A stretch of 64,000 nt of DNA from Spirometra erinaceieuropaei (Eukaryota > Platyhelminthes > Cestoda > Diphyllobothriidea > Diphyllobothriidae): assembly GCA_902702965.1 (NCBI GenBank), contig CACRXP010000019.1, positions 964,378-1,028,377 of the forward strand, in the 5' to 3' direction. The notes under the pieces are model-generated. The model was not told where the DNA came from, made no database searches, and saw only the letters and a program-made list of their open reading frames with translations. A program made the translations under genes and the position numbers. Below, piece by piece: positions 21,155-30,059 of the stretch. The first letter of the stretch is position 1, and the number at the start of each line of letters is the position of its first letter.

Positions 21155-21360
21155 CCGTACTCCCGACATAGGTACTAACTAAAAGCCCAGCCACGTGTTT
21201 CGCTGATATTCTGCCGCTGTGTGACACAGCTGTGAGGTGTCTGGCTCTTCGTTGGGACCCGCAGCGTTCTTTATGCTATTTCTGGTATATGAACTCCAGA
21301 GAATAATCAAGTGAAGAATTTCTGAAATTACTCGGTGCAGGACATGGAGTTGAGTCTCGG
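21155..21360 (-). repeat. Dispersed repeat R-X, reverse copy
   Basis: GTACTCCCGACATAGGTAC, CCACGTGTTTCGCTGATATT and CTGCCGCTGTGTGA match the left end of R-X at 42.8 kb. CTCTTCGTTGGGACC and TTTCTGGTATATGAACTCCAG match the complement of its interior. Confidence 0.55.
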
Positions 21361-21364
21361 GGAA

Positions 21365-21435
21365 ATGAGTTCTTAGGGTCAAGTAGTGTCACGCAAGAAA
21401 TGGCCATTCCAGTCTCCCTTGTCTTTGTCGGAAAT
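21365..21435 (+). mobile_element. SINE fragment
   Basis: AGAAATGGCCATTCCAGTCT and CCCTTGTCTTTGTCGG, then a TA run, equals the SINE middle. Confidence 0.6.
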
Positions 21436-21450
21436 ATATATATATATATG

Positions 21451-21545
21451 TGAATAGCGGAGGTAGTATGCATTTCAAAGAGATGTAATAGAAGGTGAAG
21501 ACTCGTCGGAAAATCGAGGTATACTCGTGAATTTTCAAGTCGGTG
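21451..21545 (+). repeat. Second, partial copy of the 369-bp inverted-repeat family
   Basis: GGAGGTAGTATGCATTTC, GACTCGTCGGAAAATCGAGG and TATACTCGTGAATTTTCAAG match 12862-12947, including the unpaired flank left of the palindrome. It is also preceded by a TA run. It stops at CAAGTCGGT. Confidence 0.8.
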
Positions 21546-21802
21546 TGTGTGTATTATATATCAAGTGAATAAGTTTACAGATAGGTTTGTGCACGACATG
21601 GAAGAAAGTATCTGAAACATGAATTTTTAGGGTCAGAACCGAGATTTCAATGAACATTTGACTCGAAGACAATAGACTACTGTGGAATAACCACGTAATG
21701 CCCATTCTACAAACAAGTAATATCGCGAGGAGTATGAAATGTTTATATGAAAGTCATTAAACCGTACTTCAGACATAGGTACCATCTAAAAGCCCAGACA
21801 CG

Positions 21803-22038
21803 CAACGCGAGTTCGAGGCTCGGGTGTTCCACACTTCGGGCTTGGGTATGGCTGGCTGACGACGGCTACTAAGCCAGAAACGGCTATTCCAGTCTCCCTT
21901 GTCTTTGTCGGTAATGTTATTCTGCCTATATATCATGCGCCGCTGTGCGGCTGCTGGTTGGGCTCGAGAGAGAGCCCTTAAGGCACAACGGAACGAGTGA
22001 GTTCCATATTAACGATCGGTGAGCGCCCCCTACCATTG
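21803..22038 (+). mobile_element. tRNA-derived SINE entering the assembly gap
   Basis: Begins at the B box (GCGAGTTCGAGGCTCGGGTG), truncating an R-X fragment (21770-21802, GTACTTCAGACATAGGTACC). The body is complete to CCCCCTACCATTG, where the N run begins. Confidence 0.8.
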
Positions 22039-22718
22039 NNNNNNNNNNNNNNNNNNNNNNNNNNNNNNNNNNNNNNNNNNNNNNNNNNNNNNNNNNNNNN
22101 NNNNNNNNNNNNNNNNNNNNNNNNNNNNNNNNNNNNNNNNNNNNNNNNNNNNNNNNNNNNNNNNNNNNNNNNNNNNNNNNNNNNNNNNNNNNNNNNNNNN
22201 NNNNNNNNNNNNNNNNNNNNNNNNNNNNNNNNNNNNNNNNNNNNNNNNNNNNNNNNNNNNNNNNNNNNNNNNNNNNNNNNNNNNNNNNNNNNNNNNNNNN
22301 NNNNNNNNNNNNNNNNNNNNNNNNNNNNNNNNNNNNNNNNNNNNNNNNNNNNNNNNNNNNNNNNNNNNNNNNNNNNNNNNNNNNNNNNNNNNNNNNNNNN
22401 NNNNNNNNNNNNNNNNNNNNNNNNNNNNNNNNNNNNNNNNNNNNNNNNNNNNNNNNNNNNNNNNNNNNNNNNNNNNNNNNNNNNNNNNNNNNNNNNNNNN
22501 NNNNNNNNNNNNNNNNNNNNNNNNNNNNNNNNNNNNNNNNNNNNNNNNNNNNNNNNNNNNNNNNNNNNNNNNNNNNNNNNNNNNNNNNNNNNNNNNNNNN
22601 NNNNNNNNNNNNNNNNNNNNNNNNNNNNNNNNNNNNNNNNNNNNNNNNNNNNNNNNNNNNNNNNNNNNNNNNNNNNNNNNNNNNNNNNNNNNNNNNNNNN
22701 NNNNNNNNNNNNNNNNNN
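22039..22718. other. Assembly gap, 680 N
   Basis: All N. The flanking sequences are near-identical SINE copies, so the gap probably reflects a collapsed or unresolved SINE repeat. Long ORFs drawn through it are meaningless. Confidence 0.99.
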
Positions 22719-22868
22719 ATTCCAGTCTCCCTTGTCTTTGTCGGTAATGTTATTCTGCCTATGTATCATGCGTCGCTGTGCGGCTGCTGGTTGGGCTCGA
22801 GAGAGAGCTCTTAAGGCACAACGGAACGAGTGAGTTCCGTATGAACGATCGGTGAGCGCCCCCTACCA
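22719..22868 (+). mobile_element. tRNA-derived SINE leaving the assembly gap
   Basis: ATTCCAGTCTCCCTTGTCTT through GCGCCCCCTACCAC, differing by only a handful of bases from 21888-22036. A TA run follows. Confidence 0.8.
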
Positions 22869-22885
22869 CTATATATATATATATA

Positions 22886-22946
22886 CTTACTAACTTAACT
22901 TGCTAACTTAATGTAAAGTACGTGCACGTTAGTCAGGCACCTGAAC
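22886..22946 (+). repeat. 61-bp direct repeat, left copy
   Basis: CTTACTAACTTAACTTGCTA ... CAGGCACCTGAAC, preceded by a TA run. Its partner at 24871-24931 differs at about two positions. The pair brackets two PLE relics. Confidence 0.85.
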
Positions 22947-22949
22947 AGA

Positions 22950-23361
22950 ACAGGTGACAGAACACTGTGCAAACTCTGAACACACGTTCGCCTTCCAGAA
23001 TGATGAAATCCTGGGTCGGAGAAATGACCGCATCCCCAGGGAAAAAAATCGAGACCGGCACACTCGCGCGAACTGCATTAACCGCAGCGTAGCGCTTCCC
23101 GAAGCTTACCAGGCCCTCCGGACGCAGTTACGTCAAGACAGAAACCCAAATACCGCAGCTGTACTACAACCCGAATCTGACGAAGGTGCGATCGTCACTG
23201 CAGCCGTGCCGTCCACTTATCCGGCAGGTGTGAAGACGAACGATCGTAGTAACGCGAACGGACCAGATGAAGGTGCTATCGTCACTGCCACTCATGCACA
23301 GGTGAGAAAACAATCGGCTGCAAGGTCGAAAATAAGGCTGCCAACCCAGGACGCGAGCTAA
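22950..23361 (+). pseudogene. PLE-C: end of GIY-YIG domain plus C-terminal tail
   Basis: The open frame reads HTFAFQNDEILGRRNDRIPR, then a segment ending NCINRSVALPEAYQALRTQL. This aligns with the last third of the GIY-YIG domain in PLE-A (GHTFKFDEAEIL..GDNRVSRE...NKCNELPTPY). The catalytic N-terminal half and RT are missing. The tail has two copies, about 90 bp apart, of a DEGAIVTA motif (SDEGAIVTAA, PDEGAIVTAT); PLE-A has a related SDGRAIITP in its tail. The first Met is within the domain and is not a start. Confidence 0.65.
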
Positions 23362-23485
23362 CGTCAATGCAAAAATGTGCGATGACAGCTAGCGTCCAAA
23401 CGACAGCTTCCGAATAGACGCAAACCCGTTGTAACAAGATCGTCGCCGTCAATAAATACTGTGAGGCGCGACACAACACTCACCT

Positions 23486-23519
23486 CCGACGATGAAAGCT
23501 TGTTTGCTTTTGAAACTTC
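23486..23519 (+). ncRNA. Hammerhead-like motif, decayed, after PLE-C
   Basis: CCGACGA, TG, stem AAAGC/GCTTT, then GAAACTTC. One core base differs (U4 to C) and stem III is no longer self-complementary. Its position just downstream of a PLE C-terminal tail matches the architecture of PLE-A. Confidence 0.4.
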
Positions 23520-23657
23520 AGGACGATACAACCATGATTCCCGAGATCGCCTTTTCTTCTCATACACATATATATCTCAATGGTAGAGAACACTACCGGC
23601 CCAGCTAATTGAAAAGAAGAAGACGGGAAGGCGATCGATGGGACCAATTGTTTATTC

Positions 23658-23700
23658 AACGTTTCGAAATCTCTTGCGAGCCAATCGTCCATCTATCTCA
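23658..23700 (-). ncRNA. Degenerate hammerhead-like remnant, minus strand
   Basis: On minus: GATGGACGATTGGCTC, then GAGATTTC and GAAACGTT followed by GAATAAAC. GAAACGTT and AATAAA recall the PLE 3' pattern; the CUGANGA box is lost. It lies downstream of the minus-strand PLE-B in the expected place. Confidence 0.3.
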
Positions 23701-23809
23701 CAACTGCCAGGACTGACCTCTAGCTGCGCTGCTGTTTTGTTCACGCAGTGCTTGATAAGCGATTAGCAGATTGATATATCGATTAATCAAGTCCTCGTTT
23801 GACCGCCAT

Positions 23810-24820
23810 GCTTCCTACAGCAGGCAAGCAACTCGGTCGTCTGACTGGTCCAATATTCTCACGCACTGAAAGTCAAAGGCGTGCCCTGGCGAGGAGTCGT
23901 GGGCGGCTACCAAGGGAAGTTTATCCTTCCGTCTCAGCCAACTCGTGCTAGTGCAATATCGTGCGTACCTGTCTGACGGTTTCACCAACATAGTTGGCTT
24001 GACCACAACTGCAGTCCTTCCGGTAAATGACCCCCGATTTCTGATTGATGGGAATCGGTTCCTTAGAGTGCATGAGTTGCCGACGAATTTTTGCTTCAGG
24101 TTTTTGAGCGGCGCCAATCCCAAATTCGCTCATCAGTCCAGCGAATTCTTCTGACGCATCGGCTACTTACAGCACTGCGCGCCAGCACTTCGGTTTTGGT
24201 TGCCCCTTCGGTTGTCTTCCCCGGCTTTCTCGCCTGCACTTTTCGACAAAATTCCCAGGCTAGCCGTTCGCTATGAATAGTTTCCGCAGGAACTGGATCT
24301 CAGCCTTCTTGTCGACTGGCTCGGTGCAATGGGTTTCTACACGCCGGTAGAGTGTTCTCACGCAGCTGCGTTTGTGCGAGAAGGGGGTGGTTGCTAAGAA
24401 AACTTAGACTACGGAAGGTATTCGTTGCCTTCCGGTAAACCGCCGTTTTTAATTCACCATCACCTTTTCTCTGAACTAGTGCGTCCAGAAACGGCAACTG
24501 GCAATCTTTTTCTTCCTCCATCGTGAAGTGGATGTCTGGGAAGATCGAGTTGAGGTGTTTCGTGAATTCCCCAATCTTGTCCCGATTGATGATGGCAAAT
24601 GTGTCATCGACATACCGTACCCACAGTCGTGGCCGATAGTGGTCGAACGCCAGTGCCTCCAGTTGTTGTAACATTGCCTCAGCCGTCAAGCTGGATAACA
24701 TTGACCCCATGAGTGTACCTTCAACTTGTTCGTACACAGCTCCGTTGAAGGTGAAGAAAGTCTTCAAGCAGTGCTTCAGGAGATCAATAAGGTGTTTTAT
24801 CCTAAGTTTTATATACATAT
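23810..24820 (-). pseudogene. PLE-B: reverse transcriptase and GIY-YIG endonuclease, broken
   Basis: Minus-strand frame 24854-24300 carries an RT C-terminal half: FFTFNGAVYEQVEGTLMGSM (motif B, with Pro lost at two positions of the usual GTPMGSP), LWVRYVDDTFAIINRD (catalytic YVDD), NSIFPDIHFTMEEE and PFLDALVQRKG. The GIY-YIG follows in a second frame (24133-23948: SGVIYRKDCSCGQANYVGET), and its end is in a third (HAFDFQCVRILDQSDDRV), so there are at least two frameshifts. The 5' end is cut at about 24820 against a TA run, losing RT motif A. It is related to, but clearly distinct from, PLE-A. Confidence 0.85.
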
Positions 24821-24870
24821 ATATATTCCGAAGAAGAATGAGCCCATCTTCCAATAGATATATATATATA

Positions 24871-24931
24871 CTTACTAACTTAACTTGCTTACTTAATGTA
24901 AAGTACGTGCATGTTAGTCAGGCACCTGAAC
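24871..24931 (+). repeat. 61-bp direct repeat, right copy
   Basis: Same sequence and orientation as 22886-22946, also preceded by a TA run. It could be the remains of a pseudo-LTR of a PLE or two insertions of a small repeat. Confidence 0.85.
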
Positions 24932-26399
24932 GGATCATGCAGGCGTCGTTTTAACTTAACTAAATCTATTTGAAGACTGAAACGATCTATTTCGAAAGGT
25001 TTTGCACGCTGAATAAAACGGGGCAAAAAACAGTCATTTCTCGTGTTTTGCTACTGTCCTCAACCGACCACGTTACGTCTTGCAATTTTTATACAAAACG
25101 TTTTTTTATCAGATCATGTTTGTTTTTTCTCTTGCTAGCTAAAACGTGGGATTTTTATCCCCCCACTTACATCCCATTTACGATATGCACACAATCCGAT
25201 TTCATCGAAAAATGCCGTAAGACATATTTTGAATGATATTTAAGCAGGTAACTTCAAGAATCATCCATCAAACCCCTGTCTGTTGCCACATGGGAATTTG
25301 CTTGAAAATATTTTTACCATCAGTTAGTTCGTCTGCCTTACCTAAGTGATATATTGCTCGTGAAAATTTTGGGACGGGCTTTGGCCAGTGCCTCACAATT
25401 GTCGATGCATATTGTGAAGATGTATGCGCAGCATGCTGTCGATAGAAAATAAGGGAGGACAAATCGTTATTTTTAACGTAAGAAGGGTTGAAAATTGCTT
25501 GGTTACTTACCTGGCAGCAGGCGTTTATTTAATACTACTTCGAAGACAGAAAAGAGCACTTGCTTTACAGTAATAACTGCTGGAGATGCCGCGTCTGGTC
25601 AGAGTCCTGTCAATTAGTTTATTTCTTCTTAAGGGAGCCTAAAACGTGAATTGTAAGAGCGATATAAATTTTCACAGAATAAACAATACCCAACTCTTTA
25701 CGTGACGGCCAATTTGAAACATCGACTGGTGCATATATTTAAACATAGCAATTTAACTGTCTTTGCCCTGAATGTACCTACAGGGAGATTGTTTCAAATT
25801 CAGCACCCAACAAACCTTTTTATCATAAATGTTTTCTGCCATTTTCTGGAGATGTTTTCTTTTTTGATAACCTGTGGTATTGTCACAAGTGTCGGCTTTC
25901 AAGAGTATATTGTATGTTCTATAGTGATTTGTTATTTGGGATGCATCTAAACAGTTTAGTGCTCTTGCAGCTTTTGTATACGTGGTTAAATGTTTCCAAA
26001 AGCGGGTAGGAAAAAATCGATACAAGACTATGAAAATACTTCATTACACGAAGTGTTTTATAAGTCAGTAGCGTTGACATTTGTGAGGGCAGTATTGGCT
26101 GATGTAGACGAATTGGTTGTCGTAGGAGCAAATCACCAACTGCATCTGTTAGAAGCATCCTGTTTTTTATTATATGTGTTTCGTCAGTTAGCCAGTATGC
26201 ACTAGCCCAGTTTTTTTCAGGTTTTTTCATAAAACTTCCGCCTTTTCCTTCTATGGAGCAACCTAAACCGCCACACACTATTCTCTTCACTTACATTTTG
26301 TAGACCTTTTTAGCCCCTATATCAGCTTCGGTATTTTCATTGACCAATATCAAACATGCTATTTTGCATTTTAAGAATTTATAACCAGAGCTCCACTAA
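24932..26399. other. No recognisable feature
   Basis: AT-rich sequence with scattered short ORFs on both strands (the longest, 25919-26290 minus, has no domain) and no shared repeat. Confidence 0.45.
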
Positions 26400-26540
26400 T
26401 CTCAAAAGAAGAAGAGACGTTCACTGAAAGAGGTTTATCAGAGGCCTGACGCTCCGAGTAGTTATTTCACTTACCCACCTTCATGGACTGGACCGTCATG
26501 CGCGCAACTCTCAGTATGCGGCGCACTTTGTTTGATGAGA
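26400..26540 (-). repeat. Decayed relative of the 29-kb hammerhead insertion
   Basis: AAGAAGAAGAGACGTTCACT, GAGGTTTATCAGAGGCCTGACG, GAGTAGTTATTTCACTTACCCACCTTCATG and GGCGCACTTTGTTT match, in order, 28973-29100. The hammerhead core is degraded on both sides (GGAGCGTC for GAAACGTC). An unrecognised stretch continues to about 26960. Confidence 0.6.
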
Positions 26541-27740
26541 AGCCCGCCAACGCCGCCTGTGTGCCTACATCCGACCCACATTTCACCGTGACCTGTATCG
26601 TCCGTGCCCTCGTTGGCATCGGAGACCCGAATTGTTCCGCGCCGTGACTGTTCCTCGTCAGGAAGGTCCGCAATACCCGATAGGGGGGTGGCCAATCCAA
26701 ATGGCGATTGGCAGAACAGATGGTGGACATTCAGGCTTCTTATACCGGCCTTGCGGTATGGTCATCGCCTCAGGCTCTGATCTCAACGACGTCAAGGTTG
26801 AAGACGTATCTCATTTCCGCGGCATGGGTTGCTGCCTCCGACTTTGGGTTCAACCTTCGTACGGCGTTTGCAGCCGTCGGCCGGTTTCCCCGGAGTAGCC
26901 GTACATCCTGCAACTGCATTGAAGTCGGTTGGTCGCGGCCGACATCTCTTACCTAAGGATCGGGTCTTTTGACCGCATCACTTGCCAGCGGATTGTTCAG
27001 TGAACCCTCTGAACAACTCCAATAATCGTCTTAAAGTTCAGACTTGGACTAAATTGCAGCACGTTTGAATTCCATTTTTGGTATTTTTATCCTCACGACA
27101 CCCTCACTGGTGGTCTTGGCAATATCTCATCCCCCTGGTCTAGGCTGTTTATGCGATTTGGACTCGTTAGCAAGTTGGGCTTTCGTGACAGCCCGAAAAG
27201 CGTTATCGACCTAGTGAAAAAAAAAACAAAACCGACAGGCAAAATGACCTGTTTATTGGCCAGCTTGTTTTAACCTCATCCACTTTCTCTTCAACCGGTG
27301 TTTTTAAAAATCTCACATGACGCATCGGTATTAGAAGGAGGCGCACTTGCATGTTGACAAGAACTTCGATTCCCCAAACCAAAATGTCATCCTCACCACC
27401 AGTGAGTTGAGCCTATCGAAGTCGTAAAAAGTGCCTTGTTCTCATGTTTTGAAAAGCCCGTAAAGGTTTACAGAGACTTGACTAGCTGGTCTGCGCACGC
27501 CTCAACCTTCCTCCTGATTTTGCTTTCACCAATATCCGGAGGACAGACCGCCATAGTGTTTTCACATCGCATTACCAGGTCAGGCTACGCATGAGTCTCT
27601 TCTTCGGGGAATAGAATAAATATCGTCCACGGCTTGTCCAGAGCAGAAGGGTCAGAGCAGTAAGGAGATGCCGTTATACGCAGAACTGCTAAGCCAAACT
27701 GTACAAATTCGTACGCGCGTTTTAACGCACTAAAAGAAAA
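26541..27740. other. No recognisable gene
   Basis: Overlapping short ORFs on both strands at 26470-26960 without domain. A short A-rich run (27218-27235) might be a retroposon tail. Nothing else was seen. Confidence 0.4.
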
Positions 27741-28340
27741 CGCTATAAATCGCCACCTGACAGATCGACCGTCGTACCCATGGATATCCACCGTGTGCTT
27801 GTCGAAAGTTGTGTGGTCGACAAGATAAAGATTTCCAATCAAAAGTAAGGGAAGACGGTTCGAGTTGGACAACCTTTACTGCCTGAGGAAGTGCGTACAC
27901 AAGGGCTCTGTAGGCAGTCGCCGCGAGCGCGCTCCAAGCAAGCTGTTTTCTGTGTCCGCCTTCGGGGTGTTGTGTTCGCGCGTGTGCACCCTTTGTTGTC
28001 TCCAAGTACGCCAGCCAATCAGAGTGGGGACAGCGTTGATTGGCTTCGAGCCCTTGCGCGTCCCTGCAGCGTATCGACACGGAGTGTGAGGCGGACAGGA
28101 CCGCAGCATGACAGAGGCGGAGGGTGAGGAGACGCGAACTGCTACATGCCTCACACCGAGGTGAGAGCAGATACGGCGACTTGTGTGTGTGCATTAATTT
28201 ATACTGGGAGTAGACTTGTGCAGCACCTACCACACTCTCTCCTTCTCCCCAACCTTGACCCGGTGTCCAAGAAGACCGGAGGTAGAAGAGGGCGCAGGTG
28301 GCTGCCACGGCCGGACCCACATCCCTGGGCGTACCACCAC
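27741..28340 (+). repeat. Dispersed repeat R-Y, copy 3, interrupted
   Basis: GATCGACCGTCGTACCCATG and ATCCACCGTGTGCTTG at the left, and GGGAGTAGACTTGTGCAGCA, CCACACTCTCTCC and CCCGGTGTCCAAGAAGACC at 28205-28285, match R-Y; about 330 bp of unrelated sequence lies between. Boundaries are approximate. Confidence 0.45.
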
Positions 28341-28888
28341 ACCCGCTGGTCCACACCAAAGACTTGACCAAGATTTTACCTAACGGTAGCATCACAACGG
28401 GCCAGAAAGATGACGAGGATGAGTGGGTAGCCATGCTCGCGACCTGTATTCCCGGCGGGAGCGCAAGCGCATCTACCGCTGGAGAAATGGCAGCGCGTAC
28501 CAGGCTGTAAAGGACTGTGGATTACTGAGTCTGACATAGCAGGTGCTTACAATAATTGAGACCCAGAGAGGGACGCGCATTTCTGCATTTGCCCGGGTCA
28601 TTACTTCTCAAAGGCTGGGCAACGACGCTCCCTAAATCATGTTCTTCTCACAGAGCCCTGGTAAACCAATTTTATCCAACACACCTTTACTGAAAAGTAA
28701 GATACTTGGGGTTTCATGTACTGGCGGAATTCTGATAATTTTAGTCCTGACGTCATCCGTCCAGCTGTTCGTCCTTCCACACCAGTAATCCCATTTGTGA
28801 GTGCCTGGGAAAGATCAGCTGATCAGTTTGTCTAAAAATGAGACTTATCGGAGATCCATAGATGTTTTGGGAGATTTTGAATAAGTCG
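28341..28888. other. No recognisable feature
   Basis: No domain-bearing ORF and no shared repeat noticed. Confidence 0.45.
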
Positions 28889-28963
28889 TATTGACCCAAC
28901 TGTGAAAAACTCAGGGCATCGGTGGGATTCGAACCCTCGCAGTAAGGAGAAGGCTTTAGTACT

Positions 28964-29193
28964 GTCACCTGAAGAAGAGGAGGCGTTCACCGGGAGAGGT
29001 GTATTTGAGGTCTGACGTTTCGGGTAGTCGTTTCTTCTACCCATCTTCAGAGACTGAGCAGTCGTGCACACAGCTTTCCTTTTATGGCGCACTTTGTTCA
29101 ATGCCTCAAATGCACCTCTCCCGGTGAACGCCTCCTCTTCTTTTGATATGCCACGCGGGAATCGCATTTTCACTACTATTGACAGTCATCTGA
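28964..29193 (-). mobile_element. Small hammerhead-bearing insertion with 38-bp inverted arms
   Basis: Flanked by GTCACCTGA (28964-28972) and GTCATCTGA (29185-29193), a likely 9-bp target duplication with one difference. Inside, AGAGGAGGCGTTCACCGGGA (left) and the complementary TCCCGGTGAACGCCTCCTCT (right) form 38-bp inverted arms around a hammerhead-like core on the minus strand. There is no coding capacity. The arms would clamp the ribozyme in a long hairpin. A decayed paralogue is at 26.4 kb. Confidence 0.7.
29014..29050 (-). ncRNA. Hammerhead-like motif with intact core
   Basis: On minus: GTCT, CTGAAGA (29050-29044), T, stem GGGTAG/CTACCC (6 of 6), then GAAACGTC (29021-29014) and AGAC. 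Stem I GTCT/AGAC pairs perfectly. Stem II differs in sequence from PLE-A at several pairs yet stays paired. Stem III is self-complementary ACGT, which in known examples favours pairing between two molecules. Confidence 0.65.
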
Positions 29194-29419
29194 GCTACGA
29201 GGCCCCGCCGGAGGACGCGAGTTTAATCACATTTGGGTCAAGTTACCCGCCCAACCTACTGCAAGGTCTGGAATCCACCAAATCTGATACAGTAAGTTGA
29301 CTGCCCAAGCAGGATTTCTTAAGTAATTCACCTAGAATCCACCATATTTGGTGGATTCCACACGATGCAGTAGGTTGGGCGGGTAACGTGACCCAACTGT
29401 GATTAACTCGCGTCGTTCG

Positions 29420-29510
29420 ACCGGGCCTCGTAGTTTTAGTGGTTAGAGTGTTGGCTGTACAAAGCCTTCCCCTCACTGCGTGGGTTCGAGTCCCACCGAC
29501 GCGCCGAGTT
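29420..29510 (+). other. tRNA-like sequence in the foldback arm (pseudo-tRNA)
   Basis: GGGCCTCGTAG, A-box-like TTAGTGGTTAGAGTGTTGG, B box GGGTTCGAGTCCC, then CACCG. Acceptor-like GCCTCG can pair with CGAGGC in the related copies. No normal seven-base anticodon loop with U33 is found, so a functional tRNA is unlikely. Confidence 0.5.
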
Positions 29511-29529
29511 TTGCACAGTTGGGTCAATA

Positions 29530-30059
29530 ATATCTATCGGAGACTTTGTGAGGAAGCCTTGAAACGTATTCTGAAACTTTTCAATTTCCTCAGAATTTCA
29601 TAGTTCACTTGCCGGGCAGCCATTATGACTGGTCTGGCGTCACTGTTCAAGACCTCGCTGCCTCACGTTCATTCACCCCTTTGCAGTCAGCCGTTCCAGA
29701 CGCGCTGACCTGAAGTCACACGACCGACAGCTCGGGCATACCCGTGCCTGCACAGCCGCAGCTGCCTTGGCGGCCACTTCAACGCAACCCACCCCCTGCA
29801 ACGAGCAAAACAAGCCACTGGGACACCACCCCTCGGCAAATGCCACGCACACCGATTGGCGACAACTTGAGCTTGGCCCACGAGTTCTGAGCCCAATAAA
29901 CTCCTCATTCTAGTGCCTTCTGTCTACTCCCACCCAACATGGGATTCGAACTGGTGGTTGTAGCGTTCAGAGCACTTATTCTCATTGCTGTTCCGCTACA
30001 GATACGCAGCTAAAACCCCAGACACGTGTTTCGCCATTTAGTTACCACCTCTGTTGTCA
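29530..30059. other. Unrecognised sequence, then left remnant of repeat R-X (29990-30059)
   Basis: CAGACACGTGTTTCGCC and ACCTCTGTTGTCAG match R-X. R-X resumes after the PLE at about 31930, so the PLE is inserted in it. The preceding 460 bp hold a minus-strand open frame of 73 codons with no domain. Confidence 0.5.

Larger units (their letters stand above)
28889..29529. repeat. Large tRNA-like foldback element, split by a hammerhead insertion
   Basis: Ends ATTGACCCAACTGTGAAAAA and GCACAGTTGGGTCAAT are inverted. Removing the insertion at 28964-29193 leaves about 420 bp that folds into one hairpin: CGGTGGGATTCGAACCC against GTTCGAGTCCCACCG, CTACGAGGCCC against GGGCCTCGTAG, and GGGTCAAGTTACCCGCCCAA against TTGGGCGGGTAACGTGACCC. 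The centre holds a smaller near-palindrome, GAATCCACCATATTTGGTGG. Each arm includes a tRNA-like stretch. A shorter relative is at 11484-11735 and a fragment at 46220. Confidence 0.8.

Noticed and set aside
21978..22833. Long open frames across the N run
   Set aside because: They consist of unknown bases; no evidence for coding.
26400..26960. Coding gene from overlapping ORFs near 26.5-26.9 kb
   Set aside because: The left part aligns with a non-coding hammerhead element; no domain in the rest.
29420..29510. Functional tRNA gene
   Set aside because: A and B boxes are present, but there is no normal anticodon loop and the unit occurs in mirrored repeat arms.
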